Assembly (NCBI GenBank): GCA_965228415.1
Contig: OZ245814.1
Location: 8,370,001-8,434,000, forward strand
Length of the DNA stretch: 64,000 bases
Origin: Agaribacillus sp965228415
GTDB taxonomy: Bacteria; Bacteroidota; Bacteroidia; Cytophagales; Cyclobacteriaceae
Reading direction: 5' to 3'
In this document: positions 45,694 to 55,022 of the stretch, piece by piece
Numbering within the stretch: position 1 is the stretch's first letter
How the letters are laid out: the number at the start of each line of letters is the position of its first letter
Translations under genes and position numbers: made by a program
Notes under the pieces: generated by a model
Seen by the model: the letters and a program-made list of their open reading frames with translations, nothing else
Told to the model about the DNA's origin: nothing
The model's database searches: none

Positions 45694-47337
45694 ATGAAGT
45701 ACATCAAAGCCCTGATCATGTTGATGTTGTTGATCGGCTGTGGTCAGCAGGAAACAAATAATCGGGAGGAAAGGGTTATTAATGAGGCAAGACCCAACAT
45801 ACTTTGGCTTGTAACAGAAGACCTGAGTCCGGTGTTACCCCCATTTGGTGACTCTACGGTAGTAACACCAAATTTAAGCTGGCTGGCTGCCGAAGGGATC
45901 CGTTATACCAATGTATTTTCTCCATCCGGTGTCTGTGCTCCCAGCCGGGCTGCCATTGCGACAGGGATGTATCCAAGCCATATTGGGGCGCATCACATGA
46001 GGAATGGCGGTAGCAAAAAATACCTTCCCGAAGGTGTCACCCCTTATGAAGCCCTGCCACCTGCTGGCATAAAGATGCATAGCGAGTATTTAAGAAGGCA
46101 GGGGTATTATTGTACTAATAATTCGAAAGAAGATTACCAGTTTCGAAAGCCTGTTACCGCCTGGGATGAAAGCAGCTCTAAGGCCCATTGGAGAAACCGA
46201 AAATCCGGACAGCCATTTTTTGCCATCTTCAATTTTGGTGTCACACATGAGTCGCGGATATGGGCAAAAGCAGCAGATTCCCTGTGGGTAGACGAAGACC
46301 TTGAAGTACCTGTTCCTCCTTATTTACCCGACAATGATGTGGGACGTAAGGATGTTCGCCGAATGTATTCCAACATTATGGAAATGGACCATCAGGTAGG
46401 TGAAATATTGAAACAACTGGAGGAAGACGGATTGCTTGACAGCACCATCATCTTTTGGTATGCTGATCATGGAGGGCCATTACCCAGGCAAAAACGATTG
46501 CTCTATGATTCCGGGATAAAATTGCCTCTTATTATTAGATACCCTGATAAACGAAGCGCCGGTGAGATTGATGACCGGCTGGTGAGTTTTATCGATTTCA
46601 AGCCTACATTGTTGTCGCTGGCAGGGCTGGAACCGCCGGCAAATTTGGATGGACGTGCTTTTGCCGGAAAATACGAGGATAAAACGAAAAGGCAATACAT
46701 ACACGGCGCTGCAGATCGTTTTGATGAGCGTTATGATATGATTCGCGCTGTTCGGGATAAACGCTTTAAATACCTGAAAAATTTCAGGCCGGAGCAGGGC
46801 TATTATTTGCCTGTGGCCTATCGGGAGCAAATGCCGGTAATGCAGGAACTGCTTAGACTCAGAGATTCAGGGGGACTTGATGAAGCACAAGCTTTGTGGT
46901 TTCGCCCCACTAAAGACGTTGAGGAGCTATTTGATACCCAGCGCGATCCTCACGAGTTGAAAAATCTGGCTGAAGATCCTGATTACAAAGATAAACTGGA
47001 AGAGCTACGGCAGGAATGTGACAGGTGGATGCTTGAAATCGACGACAAAGGCCTGATGACTGAACAGGCGTATATAGAATCAATATGGCCGGGAGGTCAT
47101 CAGCCCGAAACTGAAAAACCGGTTTTAACACAACAAGGCAAATTGGTCGAAATCTCTTGTGCGACTGCAGGAGCTTCTATCGGATACCAAATATTAACGG
47201 AAGGACAGGAACCTGGAAAGGTTTGGCAGGTTTATGTGGAACCTTTTGCACTGAATTCGCATGAAAAATTAGTAGCTGTGGCCGACAGGATTGGTTACAG
47301 GCAAAGTGAACAAACAAGTATGGTTGCCGTGCCTTGA
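45694..47337 (+). CDS. Sulfatase, formylglycine-dependent, lipoprotein
   Basis: The 547-residue protein has a lipobox (LMLLIGC, Cys ~17) and a type I sulfatase domain. RPNILWLVTEDLSPVL opens the domain and GVCAPSRAAIATG carries the formylglycine Cys in a C-x-P-S-R motif. HGGPLPRQKRLLYDSGIKLPLI and later residues complete the metal and sulfate pocket. It should need an anaerobic or aerobic maturase encoded elsewhere. It probably removes sulfate from a polysaccharide or glycoside on the cell surface. An AraC regulator is convergent immediately downstream. Confidence 0.92.
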   Translation: MKYIKALIMLMLLIGCGQQETNNREERVINEARPNILWLVTEDLSPVLPPFGDSTVVTPNLSWLAAEGIRYTNVFSPSGVCAPSRAAIATGMYPSHIGAHHMRNGGSKKYLPEGVTPYEALPPAGIKMHSEYLRRQGYYCTNNSKEDYQFRKPVTAWDESSSKAHWRNRKSGQPFFAIFNFGVTHESRIWAKAADSLWVDEDLEVPVPPYLPDNDVGRKDVRRMYSNIMEMDHQVGEILKQLEEDGLLDSTIIFWYADHGGPLPRQKRLLYDSGIKLPLIIRYPDKRSAGEIDDRLVSFIDFKPTLLSLAGLEPPANLDGRAFAGKYEDKTKRQYIHGAADRFDERYDMIRAVRDKRFKYLKNFRPEQGYYLPVAYREQMPVMQELLRLRDSGGLDEAQALWFRPTKDVEELFDTQRDPHELKNLAEDPDYKDKLEELRQECDRWMLEIDDKGLMTEQAYIESIWPGGHQPETEKPVLTQQGKLVEISCATAGASIGYQILTEGQEPGKVWQVYVEPFALNSHEKLVAVADRIGYRQSEQTSMVAVP

Positions 47338-47347
47338 TTTTTAAATC

Positions 47348-48232
47348 CTAAGAAATGCTGGTTTTAATATTTAGGAACAGTTTTCGATATTGATGTGGGC
47401 TCATATGAGTGATGGACTTGAACTGCCTGTTGAAATTGGAAAGTGTAAGAAAGCCGCATTCATAACAAATCTGGGCAATGTTAAAATTATCTTCTAAAAG
47501 CAACTTCCGTGCGTGGCCAATACGAATTTCATTGACGAAGTGTGAAAAGGTCTTGTTGGCACGTGGCTTGAAATAACGGCAGAAGGAAGTGGTGGTCATG
47601 TTTAGCATTTCTGCTATTTCCTCCAAAGCAATTTTAGACTTGAAATTTGTCATTACATAATCATATACCTTCCTCATTTTTTCCACGTCTTCCCCTCTGA
47701 ATACATTCTGATAACCTGGGCTGGACAGCAGGTTGTAGTCCTCACTTTCAGCGAGTATATCGATCATTTCCAATAATCTGATAATGCGTCTGAACCCTTT
47801 TTCAACAGCAATTTGTGGAAATAACTCATGTATTTTGTTGCGGGTTTCACCGTAGAACTCCATGCCTCTGACAGAGTTTTCTACCAGCTTGTTGACCTTG
47901 TAAAACTCCTCCTTGTCCAACAGCGATCTGCTAAGCAGTTCGTGATCAAAATAGATGACCAGGCCATGCGTCAGCAGCTTGCTGTCCTTTTCAAAATAGG
48001 CTTCATCACTTCTCCAGAGATGAGGAAGATTAGGTCCTGTTAAAGTGAGATCCCCTTCCTCAAAGGTTTGCACGTGATCTCCCACAAATCTGGTCCCCTT
48101 GCCTTCCACGATGAAAGATATCTGGAATTCCGGATGGAAATGCCACATAGGATTAAAAAATGGACCTTTCAGGTCCTTGAATATAAAGGTCTCCTTAGCG
48201 GTAAGCGTTTTTTCAATATTGGGACCACGCAT
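47348..48232 (-). CDS. AraC family transcriptional regulator with cupin sensor
   Basis: The 294-residue protein has an N-terminal cupin domain (FNPMWHFHPEFQISFIVEGKGTRFVGDH, FEEGDLTLTGPNLPHLW) and a C-terminal double helix-turn-helix (IALEEIAEMLNMTTTSFCRYFK, IAQICYECGFLTLSNFNRQFKSITHMSPHQYRK). Regulators like this often control sugar catabolism in Bacteroidota. It ends 10 bp from the convergent sulfatase gene and is a candidate regulator of it and of the RraA/SDR pair. Confidence 0.92.
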   Translation of the reverse strand: MRGPNIEKTLTAKETFIFKDLKGPFFNPMWHFHPEFQISFIVEGKGTRFVGDHVQTFEEGDLTLTGPNLPHLWRSDEAYFEKDSKLLTHGLVIYFDHELLSRSLLDKEEFYKVNKLVENSVRGMEFYGETRNKIHELFPQIAVEKGFRRIIRLLEMIDILAESEDYNLLSSPGYQNVFRGEDVEKMRKVYDYVMTNFKSKIALEEIAEMLNMTTTSFCRYFKPRANKTFSHFVNEIRIGHARKLLLEDNFNIAQICYECGFLTLSNFNRQFKSITHMSPHQYRKLFLNIKTSIS

Positions 48233-48581
48233 AAATTTTCAATATTTTGAAAAAGGAAGACAATTTAAGGTAAAAAAGTGTCATTTCGTAGAAAATATGG
48301 GAATTATTGTCTTGGTTTTTATTTGATGGCTTTGTTCAGTTAGCGATAAAAAATACCTGTGCCGGATACTTATACTTCAAAATACCGGCAGTTTGTAATA
48401 ATGCTTTGAAATGAGATTAAAAATTATGGTATGCAGAACAAATGCCGCCATTACAGCATTTTATTGAAATTACGTTTTGCGATGGGCTATTTCTGTGGCG
48501 AAGTTTGCGGGTAAATTGTTTTCACTGCCATGGGCTGTCTTTTGACCGGCAATAAACAGCTCATGGCAGTGATTTTAAAGT
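48233..48581. other. Intergenic region between AraC and the two-domain secreted protein
   Basis: 349 bp; the part nearest the AraC start is AT-rich and must carry its promoter. The only structured element is a strong hairpin at 48522-48572. No ORF is visible. Confidence 0.5.
48522..48572. terminator. Hairpin 3' of the two-domain secreted protein gene
   Basis: TCACTGCCATGGGCTGT and ACAGCTCATGGCAGTGA make a 17-bp stem with one G-T pair and a 17-nt loop. It begins 10 bp after the stop of the minus-strand gene ending at 48582. There is no strong U-tract on that strand, so it may be a stabilising hairpin rather than a full intrinsic terminator. Confidence 0.65.
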
Positions 48582-49418
48582 CTATTCGCTGGCGGCAATG
48601 TCTCCCTCTGTAATATAATCCAGCAATTGCCAGGTCTCTTGTCTTTTCAAGGTTCTTGTTTCCAGTATTTTCTCATAGAAAGTGTTCATGTCCTTTTCAG
48701 GATGCACTTTTTTCCAGGCTTCCCCGAAACTGTCCTTGCTCATATTCTCCCAGGATCCGTAAAAATCTACGGTCACGTATTGGTATTCGTATTTGTCTCC
48801 CCAGGGAGCCATACGCGACAATAGTATCCAATCCTGCATATCACCGGCTTCGGCTCTGGCAGCATGGACAGGCTTGACCAGCTCCCGTTCCATTTCTTCA
48901 TAGGCAGCTTCTTTTCCCTGATCAACTTCCATAAAATTTACAGCGATAAACTGGGCTGGAGCAGCAGAAGGTCCGGGTATAGCTTCATCAGTCATCGTTA
49001 ACACTTCCCCCCAGACGAGGTCCCTGGCGGCGGCAGTTTTTTCATTTAATTCAGCAATATCCATCTCCGGATACACTTTCTTGGCCATTGCTTCAAATTG
49101 CTTATAAGGATCTTCCAGTTTAGCAATATCATCGTAAACAGTGACGGTGACATAGTCGTAATTTGTGTTTTGTCCATATGGAAACTTGACACCATACAGG
49201 TACCAACCCACAATGTCTCCGTTTTTAATTCTTTCCTGGTGCAATGCTTTCCAAATATCTTTTTCCAACGACATGTATTCCCCTCCCGGCTTGGCTTTCA
49301 TATAATCAACTTCTACGTAGATTGTTGATTGTGCCTGGTCCTGCGCATGCAGTAAAGGTGAGCTAATCAGTACACTTAAAGAAAGTATACAAAACATTAA
49401 TAACATGTTTTTGTTCAT
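48582..49418 (-). CDS. Exported protein with two related alpha/beta domains
   Basis: The 278-residue protein has a Sec signal ending SSPLLHAQ. It then shows an internal duplication: YVEVDYMKAKPGGEYMSLEKDIWKALHQERIKNGDIVGWYLY is matched by IAVNFMEVDQGKEAAYEEMERELVKPVHAARAEAGDMQDWILL. DYVTVTVYDDIAKLEDP is matched by QYVTVDFYGSWENMSKD. Each half resembles a dimeric alpha-beta barrel (ferredoxin-like) domain, so one chain could form a complete barrel. Function unknown. It sits between a cytolysin gene and an AraC gene, on the same strand as both. Confidence 0.75.
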   Translation of the reverse strand: MNKNMLLMFCILSLSVLISSPLLHAQDQAQSTIYVEVDYMKAKPGGEYMSLEKDIWKALHQERIKNGDIVGWYLYGVKFPYGQNTNYDYVTVTVYDDIAKLEDPYKQFEAMAKKVYPEMDIAELNEKTAAARDLVWGEVLTMTDEAIPGPSAAPAQFIAVNFMEVDQGKEAAYEEMERELVKPVHAARAEAGDMQDWILLSRMAPWGDKYEYQYVTVDFYGSWENMSKDSFGEAWKKVHPEKDMNTFYEKILETRTLKRQETWQLLDYITEGDIAASE

Positions 49419-49586
49419 GAATTTTTATGGGTTTGTTTTCAACAAGTTAAGAAAATAAATCAACTGTTTTGATACTTCTCTTTGAATGCGGTATTGATAA
49501 GGTTGGAAGGGGTGCTAAAGCGGATGGAGTAGGGGTAATGGCTTATTGGGATGGCATGTTGGTCAAATTTTAATCCTGAAATAAAG

Positions 49587-49615
49587 CAATTGACGGGATA
49601 TGCTCCCGCCAATTG
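49587..49615. terminator. Hairpin terminator 3' of the cytolysin gene
   Basis: CAATTGACGGGA and TCCCGCCAATTG pair as a 12-bp stem with one mismatch and a 5-nt loop, about 27 bp after the minus-strand stop at 49642. It is followed on that strand by GCTTTATTTC, a moderately T-rich run. Confidence 0.65.
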
Positions 49616-49641
49616 TTCCACACATTTGTTTTACCCATTAG

Positions 49642-51156
49642 CTAACAACCTCCTACTTTTCGATCAAAGAGTGTCCCTCTAGTTTTAATACATCGGTTTT
49701 CGCCAGGTTTTAGCCAATAATCTTTCCAATGCTTCCAGGAAGAACCATTGCTATATTCAAGCGTTACTTTTAGATTGTAGGCTCCTGCCGGATAGTTGGA
49801 TTTCTTATTTTGATCTAATAACAAAGTGCCACTGCCGCCACTCTTGTTGACCCCTGAGTGGGTAGTATAGGAATGCCTGTAACGCACATTGTACCAGCCC
49901 TGGTTTTCCAATTTAAAAGAGGCCGCAGGTGCGAGGCTTTCAATACATTCGGTCGCGGTGTAATCTGTTGTATAACCCATTTTAGCTAAACTGTTATCTT
50001 TTAAATACCGAATCGTATAGGCGATAGCCACACCGGGATTGGACTTGGAGTAAACGGCGTTTTTCCCTTTGATAATTTTTTCCAGGTCACCAAAATTTTT
50101 GGCACTTACCGATTCCGAGGCAATTTCAGCATTACCACCTATGGTGACAGCCGTCATTGTTGACTTTGCCAGTATTTCCTTAACTTTTACCTCGACGTCA
50201 GCATCTACTTTTACACCCGAGGCATAGCTTAGCGCGGACTCCAGTTCCGTTGAGGTGGCATTTACGGTTGTTTCCAATCTGAACATGATAAGCCTGCCAT
50301 AGATCACAGAGCTTACATAGGCGGGAGGATTGTTGCTGTCAATCAGGTTTTGCACCTCCTCCACGGTCACGTTAGGATGAAAAACAGCAGCAGGTGAAGG
50401 CGGGGTTTCCATGGTGATGGTGTAAAAGGCTTGCTTGTAAACCATCATGGCTACAAATTTTTCGGTAGAGGTACTGTATCCGAATTCCGAAGCCAAATTG
50501 CCAGTCGCCCACTCCACATTTAATCCAACATCCAGTGACAGTTGTTTGCTGGAATAAGAAGTAGCCTTTTTAATAGAGGAATTCGATGCATTTACATAAC
50601 CTTCCTGGTATTGGTTGTTATTCCACCAGTTCAGTGATTCGTCGATCCTGGCCTGCACTTTGCCGTTATTGGGATCTGCGACTATTATATTGCCCTCTTC
50701 CCCGATACCGGGCAAATCGAGCCTTAATTGAACTTCACTTCGAGGCAGGGGTAATGGTTCGGGAAGCCCATCCATCAGGGATTGATTTCCTATTACGATA
50801 GCGCCGGGCCATAAAATGCCATTAGTTGGCCGTAATATCGCTACTTCCTCGAAATTTTGCTCCAGGCTGTAGGTTGTCCGGGTACATACTTTGACTATAC
50901 CTTTCTCTGAGGAGATTGTGCCGGGAGCCTGCTCCTTAACCGTACGTTTTGATGGCAGGCCATCGGTCTCCTGTACATTGAGCATATTATCCGGGTTGTA
51001 GGATAAGGTTTCCAGAAAACCATTGATATCATCATGGCATGTCTGGCAGACCGGAAATTCTTCATCCTTTGCACAGGCATTGATCAGAATGCTTGCGATT
51101 ATCAATGCCACGATACTTATTCTATTTGTCGATAATTTTGAGCTATGTGATTCCAT
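49642..51156 (-). CDS. Thiol-activated (cholesterol-dependent) cytolysin family lipoprotein
   Basis: The 504-residue protein has a lipobox (ASILINAC, Cys ~29). It then shows the cholesterol-dependent cytolysin (CDC) core: LRPTNGILWPGAIVIGNQSL near residue 107, YGRLIMFRLETTVNAT near 292, TIGGNAEIASESV, and YSKSNPGVAIAYTIRYLKDN near 378. Domain 4 is present but altered. The usual undecapeptide ECTGLAWEWWR is replaced by a Trp-rich NGSSWKHWKDYW (residues ~470-481) with no Cys, while the Thr-Leu cholesterol pair seems kept (T495-L496 in TRGTLF). CDCs make beta-barrel pores in membranes; in Gram-negative hosts they are less common. The role could be predation, defence or contact toxicity. Confidence 0.9.
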   Translation of the reverse strand: MESHSSKLSTNRISIVALIIASILINACAKDEEFPVCQTCHDDINGFLETLSYNPDNMLNVQETDGLPSKRTVKEQAPGTISSEKGIVKVCTRTTYSLEQNFEEVAILRPTNGILWPGAIVIGNQSLMDGLPEPLPLPRSEVQLRLDLPGIGEEGNIIVADPNNGKVQARIDESLNWWNNNQYQEGYVNASNSSIKKATSYSSKQLSLDVGLNVEWATGNLASEFGYSTSTEKFVAMMVYKQAFYTITMETPPSPAAVFHPNVTVEEVQNLIDSNNPPAYVSSVIYGRLIMFRLETTVNATSTELESALSYASGVKVDADVEVKVKEILAKSTMTAVTIGGNAEIASESVSAKNFGDLEKIIKGKNAVYSKSNPGVAIAYTIRYLKDNSLAKMGYTTDYTATECIESLAPAASFKLENQGWYNVRYRHSYTTHSGVNKSGGSGTLLLDQNKKSNYPAGAYNLKVTLEYSNGSSWKHWKDYWLKPGENRCIKTRGTLFDRKVGGC

Positions 51157-51383
51157 TATCGTTTTGATTAGTTTACGAATGTGTTATAGCGGTTAATTGC
51201 ACCGGCGCGTGAAAGGTTACCCATGTCAGCCCACACGGCTATTTAATTAATGTGAGTTTTGCCAATAGCCGGTCCGGCCTGACTTGAATCATTGTTCCAT
51301 ATCATATTGGTGAATAATTTTGAAGCGTCGGTATACTGCCGGCCGGTGTGGTGTAGCACCTTAAATTCATAAATCTTGATCCA

Positions 51384-52478
51384 ATGAAGGGAACCTTAAA
51401 TCTTGGCCGTGTATCAGGAATAAAAATTCTGATTCACTGGACTTTTATCTTTCTGATTGCCTGGGTGGTTTTTCTTGAAATCTCACGTGGTAGTGATGGT
51501 TCGACCATCATGTTGAGCATTGCTTTTGTGCTGGTGATTTTTGGTTGCGTGGTGCTTCACGAGCTGGGGCATGCTTTGACCGCTAAACGCTTCGGTATCA
51601 GTACGCGCAAAATAACCCTGCTCCCAATCGGTGGGGTGGCCAGCCTGGAAAGGATGCCAGAAAAACCAAAGCAGGAATTGCTGGTAGCCGTTGCAGGTCC
51701 GGCGGTGAATGTGGCGATTGCTATATTGCTTTACCTCATCTTTCCTATTAATAAGTTTCTGTCGGAAAATTCGGAACAAATGGAGGAGGCATTGGGTAAG
51801 GTGACAGCTCAGAATTTTGTGTTTTATCTGTTTTTCGCCAATATTGTGTTGGTGGTTTTTAATGCCATACCGGCATTTCCGATGGATGGCGGACGCATAT
51901 TGCGGGCCCTGTTATCGATGACCCTGGACCGGGTACAAGCCACCAGGATTGCCGCTTCCTTAGGGCAATTGATGGCCGTTTTATTCTTTTTTATTGGGTT
52001 ATTCTACAATCCGTTGCTTATCCTCATAGCCATTTTTGTTTATTTCGGGGCGCACAGTGAAAATGTCATGGTACAACATTTGGCTTTGCTTAAAGGACAT
52101 AAGGTAAATGAGGCGATGATGACCAATATTACGATTTTGAGTCCCGATCAAACCATTGGAGAGGTGGTTGATATTGTGCTATCCGGTACCGAAATACATT
52201 TTGTGGTGAGCGAAAACCAGACGGTGCAGGGTGTGTTGTACCAGTCGGATTTCATCAATGCCATGAAAGAAAAAAATACTCATGCACCGGTGAAGGATTT
52301 TATGACAAAGGATTTTGAAAAAGTCAGGTTGAATGAAGATCTTTCTCAATTCTACCGGAAAGTACGGGCCAGTAAGAAAAGCTTCTTTCCGGTTTTGGAA
52401 AATGACCAGCCGGTTGGCGCCATAGACTTCAACAATATCAATGAATATATGTTGATCCGCTCTACCCTGGATTATTGA
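51384..52478 (+). CDS. Site-2 protease (M50) with C-terminal CBS domains
   Basis: The 364-residue protein opens with the rhomboid-sized M50B plan: MKGTLNLGRVSGIKILIHWT, a zinc motif CVVLHELGHALTAKRFG near residue 56, VAVAGPAVNVAIA, and NAIPAFPMDGGRILRALL with the second metal Asp. Four to six TM segments are visible. Residues ~240-350 form a CBS-domain pair (VNEAMMTNITILSPDQTIGEVV, APVKDFMTKDFEKVRLNEDLSQF), expected to bind adenine nucleotides and to regulate the protease. It is divergent from the cytolysin gene. Substrate unknown. Confidence 0.92.
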   Translation: MKGTLNLGRVSGIKILIHWTFIFLIAWVVFLEISRGSDGSTIMLSIAFVLVIFGCVVLHELGHALTAKRFGISTRKITLLPIGGVASLERMPEKPKQELLVAVAGPAVNVAIAILLYLIFPINKFLSENSEQMEEALGKVTAQNFVFYLFFANIVLVVFNAIPAFPMDGGRILRALLSMTLDRVQATRIAASLGQLMAVLFFFIGLFYNPLLILIAIFVYFGAHSENVMVQHLALLKGHKVNEAMMTNITILSPDQTIGEVVDIVLSGTEIHFVVSENQTVQGVLYQSDFINAMKEKNTHAPVKDFMTKDFEKVRLNEDLSQFYRKVRASKKSFFPVLENDQPVGAIDFNNINEYMLIRSTLDY

Positions 52479-52506
52479 TCCTGGCCGACGTGCCTGCTAT
52501 TTTCCG

Positions 52507-54231
52507 TCAATGGGCGTCGCGGGTGACGTCTGCGCCGGAGTTACCTACTAAAAAGTCGAGATCAGCACCTTTGTCAGCCTGTTGCACATGGTTGATGTAT
52601 AGGTTCACGTAGCCTCGCCCGGTGGCAGGTGTGGGCTTGACCCAGGCGGCTTTTCTATGAGCCAGTTCATCATCATCTACCTCTAATTGCAGCCGGCGAT
52701 TTTTAACGTCTAACCGGATCCGGTCGCCATTTTGTACCAAAGCGAGTACACCACCTGCCGCTGACTCGGGAGATATGTGTAGCACGACCGTACCATAGGC
52801 AGTGCCACTCATCCGCCCATCGGATATGCGCACCATGTCTTTTACGCCTTTCCTGATCAGCTTTTCGGGGAGGTCCATGTTGCCGACCTCTGCCATGCCC
52901 GGATAGCCCTGCGGGCCGACCCCTTTAAGCACCATGATCGAATTTTCATCGACATCCAGGTCCGGATCATCGATGCGCTGATGATAATCTTCAATACTTT
53001 CAAAGACCACAGCCCGCCCTTCGTGTTGCATGAGTTCAGGAGACGCGGCAGAGGGTTTGATGACCGCGCCGTTCTCGCATAAATTGCCTTTTAAAACCGC
53101 AATGCCTCCTTCTTTCAGCAATGGTTCGTCAATGCTGGCAATTACTTTTCGGTTATAACATTCAGCTTTCCGGTTGTTTTCACCCAGGGTTTTTCCATTG
53201 GCAGTGATGGTATCTAGGTGGAGATGCTTTTCCAGTTCCTTAAATACAACCGGTAATCCACCGGCGTAGAAAAAATCTTCCATGAGATACTCGCCGGAAG
53301 GCTTCAGGTTGACCAATAACGGAATTTTGCTACCGAGATGATCAAAATCCTCAAGCTTTAAATCCACCCCGATACGACCGGCAATAGCTTGTAAATGAAT
53401 GATAAAATTGGTTGATCCTCCCACGGCAGCATTGGTAATAATAGCATTTTCGAAAGCTTTGCGGGTTAATATATCCGAAAGTTTGAGATCCTCTCTGACC
53501 ATTTCAACGACCCTTCTTCCAGACATGCGCGCCAGCACTTTTTTTCGGGCATCCACTGCTGGAATGGCTGCTGCGCCTGACAAGGTCAATCCCAGCGTTT
53601 CCACCATGCAGGCCATCGTGGAGGCTGTGCCCATGGTCATACAATGCCCGCTGCTTCTGGCAGCACATATTTCAGCCTCCAAAAGATCTTCTTCCTGGAA
53701 ATCGTCGTTCTTAACCTTTTCTTTTATTTGCCAGACAAAAGTACCGGAACCGATCTCTCCGCCTCTGAATTTGCCATTAAGCATTGGCCCTCCGGGTACC
53801 ACAATCGTGGGCAGGTTAACACTACAGGCCCCCATGACTGTGGAGGGTGTGGTTTTATCGCAGCCGGTTAATAATACGACACCATCCAGCGGATTTGCCC
53901 GGATAGACTCCTCTACATCCATGCTTGCCAGATTTCTGAATAACATCGCTGTGGGCCGCATCAGGGTCTCGCCTAATGAGGTAACCGGAAATTCAAGGGG
54001 AAAACCACCGGCTTCAAGTACCCCTTTTTTGACAATTTCTGCAAACTCCCGCAAATGTCCGTTACAAGGTGTCAGCTCGGACCAGGTGTTGCAGATACCG
54101 ATAACCGGCCGGTTTTGGAACAGGTCGGTGGGGTAGCCCTGATTGCGAAGCCATGATCTATGGATAAACCCCCTTTTATTCATTCCCCCGAACCAATCCT
54201 GGCTTCTTAAATTCTTTTTCTTTTCTGCCAT
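52507..54231 (-). CDS. IlvD/Edd family dehydratase, sugar-acid type
   Basis: The 574-residue protein is a dihydroxy-acid/phosphogluconate dehydratase relative. It has ICNTWSELTPCNGHL near residue 46, LLTGCDKTTPSTVMGA near 128 and EICAARSSGHCMTMGTAST near 195, which supply Fe-S cluster and metal ligands. VKDMVRISDGRMSGTAYGTVVLHISPESAAGG lies near the end. The subgroup with WFGGMNKRGFIHRSWLRNQG near the N-terminus acts on sugar acids (arabonate, xylonate, galactonate), not on branched-chain precursors. The KDPGal aldolase and keto-deoxygalactonate kinase genes lie upstream on the same strand, which supports galactonate or a similar aldonic acid as substrate. Confidence 0.9.
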   Translation of the reverse strand: MAEKKKNLRSQDWFGGMNKRGFIHRSWLRNQGYPTDLFQNRPVIGICNTWSELTPCNGHLREFAEIVKKGVLEAGGFPLEFPVTSLGETLMRPTAMLFRNLASMDVEESIRANPLDGVVLLTGCDKTTPSTVMGACSVNLPTIVVPGGPMLNGKFRGGEIGSGTFVWQIKEKVKNDDFQEEDLLEAEICAARSSGHCMTMGTASTMACMVETLGLTLSGAAAIPAVDARKKVLARMSGRRVVEMVREDLKLSDILTRKAFENAIITNAAVGGSTNFIIHLQAIAGRIGVDLKLEDFDHLGSKIPLLVNLKPSGEYLMEDFFYAGGLPVVFKELEKHLHLDTITANGKTLGENNRKAECYNRKVIASIDEPLLKEGGIAVLKGNLCENGAVIKPSAASPELMQHEGRAVVFESIEDYHQRIDDPDLDVDENSIMVLKGVGPQGYPGMAEVGNMDLPEKLIRKGVKDMVRISDGRMSGTAYGTVVLHISPESAAGGVLALVQNGDRIRLDVKNRRLQLEVDDDELAHRKAAWVKPTPATGRGYVNLYINHVQQADKGADLDFLVGNSGADVTRDAH

Positions 54232-54368
54232 GTTATATGATTACTTGAGCGCCTGAAAATTTACATTCCAAACAAAAAATCAAACTAATGATAATTATTG
54301 AAATAGTCCACTGATAATTGTCCCTTTTGTCCGGGGCGGAAATAAGACCGCTAATGAGACCGTTGGGA

Positions 54369-55022
54369 TCAGGAGACTGACACGAAATCCTGGTATTTAT
54401 TAAAGAAATGCCTCATTTTTTCTTCCAGTTCCTCCCATTTGTTGGCTGCTATCAGTTTTTTGTCAAAAATCTCACCGCCGATGCCAAACCCCTCGGCACC
54501 GGCCTGAAGGAATTCACTGAAGTTTTCCAGGCTAACGCCGCCGGTAGGAAGTAGTTTTATATTGTTTAATGGCCCCTTAATTTGTTTGATATAAGCCACA
54601 CCGCCAAGGCTGGCGGGGAAAATCTTGATCATGGAGGCGCCGGCTTCCCAGGCCTGGTAAATTTCGGTAGGAGAGTAGGCTCCCGGGAAAATGGGTATTT
54701 TGGACTCCACGCAGGAGTGAATTACATCAACGTTTAATATGGGAGTTACAATGAATTGAGCACCGGCATTAACTGCCTTTTCAAGGTCAGCCGGGGAGCA
54801 AACCGTGCCGGCCCCGACATTCATCTGCTCTCCATACTTTTCGTTGAGCCATTGAATGATGGATGCAGCATCGGGTGTGTTTAAGGTCACTTCAATATTT
54901 CGAAAACCGGCCGAATGGTAGGCGGGAAGAATGTGATCCAGCTTTTCGCGGGTAAGCCCACGGACGATGCCAATTATGGGGATGCTATAAAATAATTCCC
55001 AGTCAAATGTGTGATTTTTCAT
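54369..55022 (-). CDS. 2-dehydro-3-deoxy-6-phosphogalactonate/gluconate aldolase
   Basis: The start at 55022 (MKNHTFDWELFYSIPIIGIVRG) is preferred because it overlaps the upstream kinase stop as ATGA and removes an unconserved extension. The ~217-residue protein has IIGIVRG, NIEVTLNTPDA (catalytic Glu), FIVTPILNVDVI, SMIKIFPASLGG with the Schiff-base Lys, and LLPTGGVSLENF. It splits 2-keto-3-deoxy-6-phospho sugar acids into pyruvate and glyceraldehyde-3-phosphate in the cytosol. Co-encoded with a dgoK-like kinase and an IlvD/Edd dehydratase. Confidence 0.92.
   Translation of the reverse strand: MKNHTFDWELFYSIPIIGIVRGLTREKLDHILPAYHSAGFRNIEVTLNTPDAASIIQWLNEKYGEQMNVGAGTVCSPADLEKAVNAGAQFIVTPILNVDVIHSCVESKIPIFPGAYSPTEIYQAWEAGASMIKIFPASLGGVAYIKQIKGPLNNIKLLPTGGVSLENFSEFLQAGAEGFGIGGEIFDKKLIAANKWEELEEKMRHFFNKYQDFVSVS

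Noticed and set aside
53399..54136. 245-codon plus-strand frame opposite the IlvD/Edd gene
   Set aside because: It is antisense to a strongly conserved dehydratase and has no family similarity.
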